Positions 1-5,149 are shown, numbered from the stretch's first letter. The stretch is 5,171 bases of DNA from an uncultured Pseudomonadota bacterium (GCA_903854305.1 CAINWC010000021.1:1-5171), one strand, 5' to 3'. The notes: a model not told the origin generated them from the sequence alone. Numbers and translations: made by a program.

Positions 1-102
1 AGACAAAAGATTGAGCCGGATCAAAAATCTCCAGTTATCATCAAAACCGTGCGAAATGAGGGTTACATTTTGGCAACATCAGTCAAGGTGGAAAGTCGAT
101 GA
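1..102 (+). CDS. OmpR-family response regulator, C-terminal fragment
   Basis: Frame 1 is open from the first base and ends at the TGA at 100-102, giving 33 residues of a gene that begins outside the window. The tail contains RQKIEPD, then IKTVRNEGYILA, which is the end of the winged-helix DNA-binding domain of OmpR/PhoB-type regulators (family form: LRxKIEPDPxxPxxIKTVRGxGYxLA). The receiver domain is off the edge. The stop overlaps the ATG of the histidine kinase as ATGA, so the two are translationally coupled and form a cognate pair. The family binds direct-repeat DNA sites once phosphorylated on the receiver Asp. The target genes cannot be deduced. Identification of the family is firm; the specific regulator is unknown. 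Confidence 0.9.
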   Translation, partial: RQKIEPDQKSPVIIKTVRNEGYILATSVKVESR

Positions 103-1454
103 TCAAAGCTTTTATAGGCTCCATGACTGCCAGGGTTTTTTTAATACTCGCTCTCGGAACTATTATTTCTGTAAGCTTGGTGATAGCGCTTGCAACCTAT
201 GAGCGCAGAGACTTAGAATCGCATATGCGTATGGTACGTACGGCAGAACGTGTAGAGCAAATCATCCAGATGCTAGATGCAACGCCTCAGGCTTCGCGTA
301 GTGCTTTAGCCCATATTGCTGAAAAATACGGTATTAAGATTGATCTTACTACCGCCACAGAGCGCATCAGGAAATACCCGGCTACCGAATTTTCTGAGGT
401 ACTGAGACGGACACTAGGCGAGACTAAATCCATTACTGTCATAGAACGTGAGAGTAAAGATTGCCCCACTAGAAAGTCCGAGCGCGAGTCACAACTCAAT
501 CTGACACGCACTTGCCAAACGATATTGACCTCTCTGAAAGATGGCACTCCATTAAGGCTTGATGTTGTACATCGAGATCGGCTCCCAGTTCCTTTTCAAG
601 GGAATTTCGTCAGAGATCTGATTTTGTTCTTGTTGGGAATTGTACTAATAGCGCTATTTGTCGCACACATGGCAACCAAGCCCTTACGCAGGCTTGCACA
701 AGCAGCTCAAAATCTAGGGCGTAACATAGAGCATCCAGCCTTGTCTGAGCGTGAAGGTTCTACAGAAGTCAGGGAGGCCTCTGCCGCCTTTAATAGCATG
801 CAGACCAGTATTCGCAACCACTTGCAGGAGCGAACTTACATGCTCGCTGCAATCGCGCATGATTTGCAAACGCCGTTGACGCGCCTCAGGCTTCGTCTGG
901 AACAGGTCGCTGATGAAGACTTGCGAGCACGGTTGGTTGCAGATTTAACAGCCACACTAGCCATGGTCAAAGAGGGTTTGGATTTTGCTAGAAGCACTAA
1001 TGCTGAAGAGCCATTTGAGCTTATCGATGTAGATTCACTTATCGAAGCCATTTGTAATGATGCGACTGATGCAGGTTCGGATGTCACCTATAGCGGCAAG
1101 ATAGGTAAACCAATTCTGGCTTGTCCCCACATACTGCGCCGCTGTATTACCAATTTGCTGGATAACGCGATCAAGTACGGAGGATTTGCTCAGGTTAGTG
1201 TTCGTCAAGAGAATGCCAAAGTGATTATTTCAATTGTAGATGGCGGTCCTGGTATTCCTGATGATCAGTTAGAAACTGTATTTCAGCCGTTTAACCGCAT
1301 TGAAAACTCAAGATCAAGGAGTTCTGGTGGTACGGGTTTGGGGTTAACCATCGCTCGTATTATTGCCGAAAGGCACAGAGGCTCAATCAAGCTAAGCAAC
1401 AGCGGCGTATCTGGATTAGGGCTGAATGCAACACTAGAGCTTCCAGCTACATAA
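99..1454 (+). CDS. Sensor histidine kinase of an EnvZ/OmpR-type two-component system
   Basis: This 451-residue inner-membrane kinase should autophosphorylate on His and pass phosphate to the regulator encoded just upstream. Order: membrane segment 1 (about 11-33), periplasmic domain (about 34-170), membrane segment 2 (about 173-190), HAMP linker (about 191-243), and HisKA domain with H-box AIAHDLQTPLTRLRLRLE (phospho-acceptor H254). The ATPase domain follows: N-box TNLLDNAIKYG (351-361), G1 DGGPGIPDD (381-389), F-box VFQPF (394-398), G2 GGTGLGL (410-416). All catalytic boxes are intact and the length is usual for the family. The ATG at 99 overlaps the upstream TGA and has a GGTGG stretch 7 nt before it; a later Met (residue 9) is less likely. 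The periplasmic domain holds two Cys (C122, C139) that could form a disulfide. The stimulus is unknown and I do not assign a name such as envZ. Confidence 0.95.
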   Translation: MIKAFIGSMTARVFLILALGTIISVSLVIALATYERRDLESHMRMVRTAERVEQIIQMLDATPQASRSALAHIAEKYGIKIDLTTATERIRKYPATEFSEVLRRTLGETKSITVIERESKDCPTRKSERESQLNLTRTCQTILTSLKDGTPLRLDVVHRDRLPVPFQGNFVRDLILFLLGIVLIALFVAHMATKPLRRLAQAAQNLGRNIEHPALSEREGSTEVREASAAFNSMQTSIRNHLQERTYMLAAIAHDLQTPLTRLRLRLEQVADEDLRARLVADLTATLAMVKEGLDFARSTNAEEPFELIDVDSLIEAICNDATDAGSDVTYSGKIGKPILACPHILRRCITNLLDNAIKYGGFAQVSVRQENAKVIISIVDGGPGIPDDQLETVFQPFNRIENSRSRSSGGTGLGLTIARIIAERHRGSIKLSNSGVSGLGLNATLELPAT

Positions 1455-1493
1455 AATATATGCTCGTTATCATCCTGTTTAAATGACAGCGCC

Positions 1494-1823
1494 TTGACAT
1501 TGAAGAAAAATACCATTTCATGGATGCGAGAAGAGTTGCTGCATCTGCTTTCAGTTTCAGCCACACTATCTGGCCTGTGCATCACCGTTGTTGCGCTGAT
1601 GAATGCCTTTGAAAAGAAGGTTGCAGCGGCAACCATCGTTGATGATATGTTCGCTATTTGCGCACTTGTTTTTTTAATCTGTATGTACCTTATTTTTGCT
1701 GCTTTGCGAATGAGCAACACAGCATTGGCCGATAAACTTGTAAAGCTGATAGACATTCTCTTTCTACTAGGCATGACTTGTATGACGTTTGCTGGTTTTG
1801 TGATGGTTTACACGGTTTGGTAG
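1494..1823 (+). CDS. Small hypothetical three-helix membrane protein
   Basis: I do not recognise a named family. The 109-residue reading shows three hydrophobic segments (about residues 17-36, 50-71 and 86-108), separated by short charged loops such as NAFEKK and SNTALADKLVK, and ends in VYTVW. It is probably an inner-membrane protein of about 100 residues. The start is uncertain: TTG at 1494 or 1500, or the first ATG at 1524 (99 residues), which still keeps all three helices. None has a convincing Shine-Dalgarno sequence; a GAAGAAAAA stretch at 1502-1510 lies too far from the ATG. It begins 39 nt after the kinase stop and is in the same frame as the kinase, so it may be co-transcribed and translated by reinitiation. 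The consistent helix pattern and lack of a better reading on the other strand support it as a real gene. Confidence 0.7.
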   Translation: MTLKKNTISWMREELLHLLSVSATLSGLCITVVALMNAFEKKVAAATIVDDMFAICALVFLICMYLIFAALRMSNTALADKLVKLIDILFLLGMTCMTFAGFVMVYTVW

Positions 1824-1922
1824 CAGACTTGATAGAAATTACCCATTAATAAGCCGCTGCGTATTTTATGTACAGAAAAATTCTAATTGAACCGATACAT
1901 AATGTTACAAAATTATAGGCAA

Positions 1923-1951
1923 TTGAAAAAACCATGATACTTCTATATGGT
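1923..1951 (+). promoter_or_regulatory. Candidate sigma-70 promoter for the 2005-2967 operon
   Basis: TTGAAA (1923-1928, 5/6 to the -35 consensus), a 17-nt spacer and TATGGT (1946-1951, 4/6 to the -10 consensus) lie in an AT-rich intergenic stretch. Transcription would start near 1958, leaving a leader of about 47 nt that contains the dyad at 1964-1984. Other weak pairs exist upstream, for example TTGAAC at 1887-1892, so this is the best of several candidates and not a certain call. Confidence 0.4.
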
Positions 1952-1963
1952 CTAATCAATATA

Positions 1964-1984
1964 AGTGCTGAATTATTCAGTACT
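1964..1984. repeat. 21-bp near-perfect dyad in the leader of the His/Gly-rich protein gene
   Basis: CTGAAT (1968-1973), a central T, and ATTCAG (1975-1980) form a perfect inverted repeat. It extends outward to AGT (1964-1966) and ACT (1982-1984), with one G/T mismatch at 1967/1981, so 9 of 10 pairs match. As RNA the mismatch is a G-U pair, giving an 8-bp stem with an AUUAU loop that ends 8 nt before the Shine-Dalgarno sequence. It is either an operator for a dimeric regulator or an mRNA leader hairpin. There is no U-run after it, so it is not a terminator. Confidence 0.6.
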
Positions 1985-2004
1985 GCTAATGCAAGGAGTT
2001 AATC

Positions 2005-2406
2005 GTGAAGAATACTAAATTACTATGTGGACTTATGTTATTTGTGGGGATGGTCATTAGCGGCTCCGCTTTGGCTGATCGTGGACATGGCGGTCGTGGC
2101 GGTCATGGTGGGCATGTTGGTGTAGGTCTCTACTTTGGCGTACCTTATCCATATTCATATTACCCTTACCCATATCCTTACGCATATCCATATGGCTACT
2201 ATCCGCCAGTGGTTGTAACGCCAGCGCAACCGCCTGTTTACGTGGAGCAGGGTGCTGGCGTCGCGCCACCTGCTTCTCAGCAAGCGCCAATCGCTTCGGA
2301 TAATTATTATTGGTATCACTGTGACAATCCGAATGGCTACTACCCATATATTAAGGAATGTCTAGGCGGATGGCAGAAAGTAACACCAACGCCACCTTCT
2401 CAATAA
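2005..2406 (+). CDS. Secreted His/Gly-rich, Tyr/Pro-rich envelope protein
   Basis: This protein of 133 residues starts at GTG, supported by AAGGAG at 1993-1998 with a 6-nt spacer. A Sec signal peptide (residues 1-24) ends in SALA before DRGHGG. The mature protein has a His/Gly/Arg-rich stretch (25-37, HGGRGGHGGH), a Tyr-Pro repeat region (48-66), a Pro/Ala/Gln linker (67-98), and a C-terminal segment with YYWYHCDNPNGYYPY and KECLGGWQKV (101-126). I recognise that last segment as a recurring C-terminal motif of small proteobacterial envelope proteins. Cys 106 and 119 flank the NGYYPY part and could form a disulfide. Cys8 lies too early to be a lipobox, so this is not a lipoprotein. The glycine-zipper lipoprotein follows after 18 nt, so both probably act at the outer membrane or in the periplasm. 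The His-rich stretch could bind metal, but that is only inference. Confidence 0.8.
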   Translation: MKNTKLLCGLMLFVGMVISGSALADRGHGGRGGHGGHVGVGLYFGVPYPYSYYPYPYPYAYPYGYYPPVVVTPAQPPVYVEQGAGVAPPASQQAPIASDNYYWYHCDNPNGYYPYIKECLGGWQKVTPTPPSQ

Positions 2407-2424
2407 GCATAAAAGGATAAAATC

Positions 2425-2967
2425 ATGCGTACAAATATGAAGGTAATTTCAGTGCTGACATCAGCGGTTTTACTGGCGTCATGTGTTTCTGTGCCAAACG
2501 GTCCAAGCAATATGGCTTTACTTGGTACTGGCAAGAATTTTGATCAATTTAGGGGCGATGACGCTTCATGCAGGCAGTTTGCACAAGCGCAAATAGGCGG
2601 CGTCACTGCCAATCAGGCATCTAACAATAGCTTTGTCGAGAGTGCTGTTGTTGGCACCGTGCTGGGCGCTTTGATCGGTGCAGCCGCTGGTCGAGGGCGA
2701 GGTGTTGGAGCGGGTGCTGCAACTGGGTTGTTTGTTGGAAGTGTCGTGGGGGCAAACTCAGCCAACGAATCTTCATACGGCACTCAGCGACGCTATGATA
2801 ATGCTTATACGCAATGTATGTATGCTAGTGGACATCGCGTGCCAGTTTCTGGGCATATTGAGCAACAGCCAGCGTATAGTCCGCCGCAAGCAAGACCTGC
2901 AGGTTACCCACCCCCACCTCCGCCCCCTGGATATATGCCGCCAGCACCGCAGGATGTACCTAGATAA
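2425..2967 (+). CDS. Glycine-zipper outer-membrane lipoprotein
   Basis: This 180-residue protein has a type II signal peptide with lipobox LASC, acylated Cys20. Val follows the Cys, with no Asp retention signal, so an outer-membrane location is expected by the enteric rule. Next come a conserved FDQFRGDDASCRQFA block (39-53), a glycine zipper (about 74-112) with regular GxxxG spacing such as GTVLGALIGAAAG, a second conserved block QRRYDNAYTQCMYASGH (121-137), and a proline-rich tail with seven consecutive prolines (162-168). This order matches a known but uncharacterised proteobacterial glycine-zipper family. C49 and C131 may pair. AAAGGA at 2412-2417 supports the ATG at 2425; the in-frame ATG at 2437 would also leave a workable signal. 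The 18-nt gap to the preceding gene indicates an operon. The exact role is unknown; glycine zippers generally pack membrane helices or oligomers. Confidence 0.85.
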   Translation: MRTNMKVISVLTSAVLLASCVSVPNGPSNMALLGTGKNFDQFRGDDASCRQFAQAQIGGVTANQASNNSFVESAVVGTVLGALIGAAAGRGRGVGAGAATGLFVGSVVGANSANESSYGTQRRYDNAYTQCMYASGHRVPVSGHIEQQPAYSPPQARPAGYPPPPPPPGYMPPAPQDVPR

Positions 2968-3005
2968 CTTTGTTTCGTCTTAGGGTCAAACGACTAATTT
3001 GTAAT

Positions 3006-3040
3006 TTGTCAGTCTTTTGTAAGGATGGGTGGATTAGCAT
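3006..3040 (+). promoter_or_regulatory. Weak Pho-box-like repeat and -10 upstream of psiF
   Basis: TTGTCAG (3006-3012) and TTGTAAG (3017-3023) are two half-sites exactly 11 bp apart, the period of PhoB half-sites (consensus CTGTCAT, N4, CTGTCAT). They match 5/7 and 4/7. A third TTGTAAT lies at 2999-3005. TAGCAT at 3035-3040 (4/6) stands 11 nt after the repeat, as the -10 does in classical Pho promoters. The match is modest and the call rests partly on the known phosphate control of psiF in Escherichia coli. Confidence 0.35.
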
Positions 3041-3076
3041 AAGCATGCAATATCCTTAATTACTTGGAGAAACCAT

Positions 3077-3361
3077 ATGAAGAAACTTTTAATTGCTGTT
3101 GTGATGACTGTTTGCTGTTTTAATGCTTTTGCTGGCACCCAAAATGACAAGATGAAAACCTGTAATGCGGATGCTTCGACCAAAGCACTGAAGGGAGATG
3201 AGCGAAAGGCCTTCATGAAAGACTGTTTATCTGCCAAGCCAGTTGAAGCCGTTCAATCACAACAAAATAAAATGAAAACCTGTAATGCTGATCCGAAAGC
3301 AAAAACACTTAAAGGTGATGAGCGTAAAGCCTTTATGAAATCTTGCCTTTCAAACAAATAA
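3077..3361 (+). CDS. psiF: PsiF-repeat periplasmic protein
   Basis: This protein of 94 residues has a Sec signal peptide (1-19, ending NAFA before GTQ) followed by two PsiF repeats. The repeats, residues 24-53 and 64-93, are 40 residues apart and agree at 23 of 30 positions. Each carries KMKTCNAD, LKGDERKAFMK and a closing CLS, so each has a Cys pair (C29/C50 and C69/C90) that could be bridged by a disulfide. GGAG at 3066-3069, 7 nt before the ATG, supports the start. Length and two-repeat layout fit PsiF, named as a phosphate-starvation-inducible protein in Escherichia coli, where it follows phoA. No phosphatase gene is adjacent here. The biochemical function of the family is not established. 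It is probably transcribed alone, since 109 bp separate it from the upstream gene and a hairpin follows it. Confidence 0.9.
   Translation: MKKLLIAVVMTVCCFNAFAGTQNDKMKTCNADASTKALKGDERKAFMKDCLSAKPVEAVQSQQNKMKTCNADPKAKTLKGDERKAFMKSCLSNK
3152..3348 (+). repeat. Internal tandem duplication in psiF
   Basis: The 17-bp sequence ATGAAAACCTGTAATGC occurs at 3152-3168 and again at 3272-3288, exactly 120 bp apart, marking the two PsiF repeats at DNA level. The later parts of the two copies are similar in protein but differ at third codon positions, so the duplication is old and kept under selection. Confidence 0.8.
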
Positions 3362-3371
3362 ACGTTTGGCA

Positions 3372-3419
3372 TGATGTGTGGCAAGAGCTCTTAGCGATCT
3401 AATTCTCAGCCACACGTCA
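3372..3419. repeat. Long hairpin downstream of psiF, no U-tract
   Basis: TGATGTGTGGC (3372-3382) pairs with GCCACACGTCA (3409-3419) over 11 bp with one T/G position. The 26-nt loop contains the 10-bp palindrome AAGAGCTCTT (3383-3392). It begins 10 nt after the psiF stop. The sequence that follows is A-rich rather than T-rich, so it is not a standard intrinsic terminator. It may protect the 3' end of the mRNA or mark a factor-dependent stop. Confidence 0.6.
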
Positions 3420-3511
3420 AAATGATGAAAATGGAATAATTTAGATATGTGATTTTTTTTAATTACCATCCATCAAATGCATTTTTTAATTTTTATAAAA
3501 AGGTCTGTCCA

Positions 3512-4342
3512 ATGCAATTAAGGTCTTTCATACGTTTTACCAGTTTAATTTTAGCGGTTTCATTTACGGCGCTGACATCTGTACTGACATTTGCAGCAGA
3601 AGATGCATCAATGCATCAGGTCTACCTTGCGGCTGAAGCCGGTAAATTTAATGAAGCTCAGGCCATGATGGATAAGGTGCTTCAAGACCATCCTAATAGC
3701 GCTAAAGCGCATTATGTTGAGGCGGAATTAAAGGCAAAACAAGGTCAATTAGCTGCTGCTCAAGATGAATTGAATACGGCTGATCGCTTACAGCCAGGAC
3801 TGTCTTTTGCCAAACCACAAGCATTACAAAAGCTTAAAGCACTCATATCCTCAACACATTCAACGATACAATCTTCAGGCAATCAACACTATCAATCTTC
3901 CAGCAACAGCGGCACACCATGGGGATTGATTTTGTTAATGATAGGCTTGATTGCATTCATTTATTTTGCTGCAAAAATGATGACGCGTCGCAATCCGCCT
4001 TTGATGCCTGCGAATAACTATCCTGGTAGTGCTAACTTAAATCCACAACCCTATGCAGGTAACGCAGCCCCAATGATGGCACCCACTGCTGGAGGTGGAA
4101 TGGGGTCGGGTCTTATGGGTAGTTTGGCAACAGGTGCCGCACTTGGTGCCGGCATGGTGGCTGGGGAGGCGCTGATGCATCATTTTACCGATGGTGAGCA
4201 TAGTAGCAATGGCTTGATTAATGATGCTCAGGCGAGTAATAATTCATTGAACCAAGATGATATGGGAGGTTCTGATTTCGGCGTTGCAGATAACGGATCT
4301 TGGGATGATAACGCTGGTGGTGGAAGTGATGACTGGTCTTAA
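3512..4342 (+). CDS. TPR-containing membrane protein with Gly/Asp/Ser-rich tail
   Basis: I chose the ATG at 3512 (276 residues) because AAAAAGG at 3497-3503 lies 8 nt upstream and a hydrophobic signal sequence follows at once. A GTG at 3449 would only add 21 residues encoded by T-rich DNA before the signal. Order: signal peptide or anchor (about 1-28, TFA before AED), two TPR-like helical pairs (about 33-95, with LAAEAGKFNEAQAMMDKVL and the AKAHYVEAELKAKQGQLAAA part), a Ser/Gln/Asn-rich linker (113-134), one membrane helix (about 137-154) followed by KMMTRR, then an Asn/Pro linker. The tail has a Gly/Ala/Met-rich stretch (194-222, GAALGAGMVAGEALMHH) and an acidic Gly/Ser/Asp-rich end with SDDWS. 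Basic residues after the helix suggest the TPR part is periplasmic and the tail cytoplasmic. TPRs bind partner proteins; the partner is unknown. Confidence 0.8.
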   Translation: MQLRSFIRFTSLILAVSFTALTSVLTFAAEDASMHQVYLAAEAGKFNEAQAMMDKVLQDHPNSAKAHYVEAELKAKQGQLAAAQDELNTADRLQPGLSFAKPQALQKLKALISSTHSTIQSSGNQHYQSSSNSGTPWGLILLMIGLIAFIYFAAKMMTRRNPPLMPANNYPGSANLNPQPYAGNAAPMMAPTAGGGMGSGLMGSLATGAALGAGMVAGEALMHHFTDGEHSSNGLINDAQASNNSLNQDDMGGSDFGVADNGSWDDNAGGGSDDWS

Positions 4343-4355
4343 TCATCTTTAATTA

Positions 4356-4379
4356 TTTAAGGCCATTGTTTAAGGCCAT
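4356..4379 (+). repeat. Short tandem repeat after the TPR gene
   Basis: TTTAAGGCCAT occurs at 4356-4366 and again at 4369-4379, a 13-bp period. It lies between the stop of the TPR gene and the terminator. It may be a replication-slippage duplication; no function is evident. Confidence 0.6.
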
Positions 4380-4385
4380 ATTTTG

Positions 4386-4424
4386 AAAAACGCTGGGGAA
4401 GCTAAAACGGCTCCCCAGTTTTTT
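4386..4424. terminator. Bidirectional intrinsic terminator between converging genes
   Basis: CTGGGGA (4393-4399) pairs with TCCCCAG (4412-4418). A further GC/GC pair lies inside (4401-4402 with 4410-4411) after a one-base bulge. Six T follow on the plus strand (4419-4424) and five A precede (4386-4390), so it works on both strands. It ends the TPR gene on the plus strand and begins directly after the stop of the minus-strand DUF1003 gene. Confidence 0.92.
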
Positions 4425-4427
4425 ATT

Positions 4428-4976
4428 CTATAGAGCGGTTTTGTTATTACCTTCTGCAACGAGGTGCTTAATGAGTTCAAGCGCCTCGGCAAGCTGAGTT
4501 TCAACAGCATGGATGCGGTCATCTACACCATGAATAGCCAGTTCTGCCCTCACGTTGACCTCACGATCTACTTCGGCATCAATTCGGTCACGAGCACTTT
4601 GACGGTTTTGCGACATCATGATAATAGGTGCTTGAATGGCTGCTAACATTGAAAGTATGAGGTTAAGAAATACGTAAGGATAGGGGTCAAAAGCTTCTGC
4701 ACGCGGCCCTAGAAATTCAGTGTTGAGAAAAGCCCATGAAAGTAGAAATGCAAAAAAGATCATGATGAAAATCCATGAACCACCAAAAGCCGCAATGACA
4801 TCTGCAGCTCGCTCACCAAACGTACGCCTATCTCTAAATTCCTGATTGGCATCGCGTGGGGTGCTGATGCGTTCTAGCACGCTCTCGATCAACTCCCGCT
4901 CTGTAACTGTGAGCTGATCCCATTCAGCGCTAAATATATTCTGTGCTTCGTTATATGTGTGACTTTTCGTGTGCAT
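4428..4976 (-). CDS. DUF1003 family membrane protein
   Basis: This protein of 182 residues is a full-length member of the DUF1003 family, whose function is unknown. The family signature is clear: EFRDRRTFGERAADVIAAFGGSW (46-68), a first membrane helix (about 66-86), FDPYPYVFLNLILSMLAAIQAPIIMMSQNRQ (96-126) containing the second helix, and then ARDRIDAEVDREVNVRAE (128-145). An amphipathic, probably coiled-coil end follows (about 151-174). The N-terminal region LTVTERELIESVLERI (22-37) is also typical. The start is fixed by a TAA immediately upstream in frame; an AAGGA (complement of 4988-4992) stands 11 nt away, slightly far. The gene is alone on the minus strand, convergent with the TPR gene, and shares its terminator. 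Confidence 0.92.
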   Translation of the reverse strand: MHTKSHTYNEAQNIFSAEWDQLTVTERELIESVLERISTPRDANQEFRDRRTFGERAADVIAAFGGSWIFIMIFFAFLLSWAFLNTEFLGPRAEAFDPYPYVFLNLILSMLAAIQAPIIMMSQNRQSARDRIDAEVDREVNVRAELAIHGVDDRIHAVETQLAEALELIKHLVAEGNNKTAL

Positions 4977-4994
4977 TACTTAAATCATCCTTGA

Positions 4995-5024
4995 ATAATG
5001 TGGTTTTTAAATAGCAATGGTCAA
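4995..5024 (-). promoter_or_regulatory. Candidate promoter of the DUF1003 gene
   Basis: On the minus strand TTGACC (complement of 5019-5024, 5/6 to -35) is followed after 18 nt by CATTAT (complement of 4995-5000, 4/6 to -10). Transcription would start near 4988, which overlaps the proposed Shine-Dalgarno and leaves a very short leader, a point against it. The -35 lies inside the loop of the inverted repeat at 5008-5033. Confidence 0.35.
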
Positions 5025-5033
5025 TGCTATTTA
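5008..5033. repeat. 9-bp inverted repeat upstream of the DUF1003 gene
   Basis: TAAATAGCA (5008-5016) and TGCTATTTA (5025-5033) are perfect complements with an 8-nt centre. No T-run follows on either strand within a few bases of the stem in the right orientation, so it is unlikely to be a terminator. Its position over a candidate -35 suggests a regulator binding site. Confidence 0.6.
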
Positions 5034-5041
5034 GTCGACCC

Positions 5042-5084
5042 TGAACAACTCAGTTCAAGCAGATTTCAATTGATTGAACTGAGT
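5042..5084. repeat. 11-bp inverted repeat with competing smaller dyads
   Basis: ACTCAGTTCAA (5048-5058) and TTGAACTGAGT (5074-5084) are perfect complements around a 15-nt centre. Within the same stretch, TGAAC/GTTCA (5042-5046 with 5053-5057) and TTCAAT/ATTGAA (5065-5070 with 5073-5078) can form alternative pairings that use the same bases. There is no U-tract. It may be an operator array or a folded RNA element. Confidence 0.6.
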
Positions 5085-5149
5085 GATATTTAAATATTGA
5101 TGTATTGCGACGATGATCAGTCGCAGTTGGTTTGCGAAATAATGACCGT

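Noticed and set aside
1483..1497. Four-codon ATG frame (ATGACAGCGCCTTGA) before the small membrane protein
   Set aside because: Too short to support as a leader peptide and without a Shine-Dalgarno; noted only because it overlaps the TTG start.
1494..1521. Perfect TTGACA (1494-1499) with TTTCAT 16 nt later as a promoter
   Set aside because: Transcription would start after the ATG at 1524, inside the small membrane protein gene, leaving no suitable downstream start that keeps the helices.
1283..1774. 163-residue minus-strand open frame over the kinase end and small membrane protein gene
   Set aside because: It overlaps the conserved G2 region of the kinase and the membrane protein, and shows no recognisable domain. 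It is the complement shadow of better frames.
2057..2347. 96-residue minus-strand His-rich open frame
   Set aside because: It is the antisense of the Gly/His and Tyr/Pro codon repeats; the plus-strand frame has a signal peptide and an excellent ribosome binding site.
2678..2983. 101-residue plus-strand frame overlapping the lipoprotein
   Set aside because: It lies almost entirely in the glycine-zipper and proline coding region in another frame and has no domain or ribosome binding site.
2968..3005. Terminator after the glycine-zipper lipoprotein gene
   Set aside because: Only a 4-bp TCGT/ACGA stem can be formed and no T-run follows, so no intrinsic terminator is supported.
3449..3511. GTG at 3449 as the start of the TPR protein
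   Set aside because: It adds 21 residues from T-rich DNA ahead of a good signal peptide and has no Shine-Dalgarno, whereas the ATG at 3512 has AAAAAGG at the right distance.
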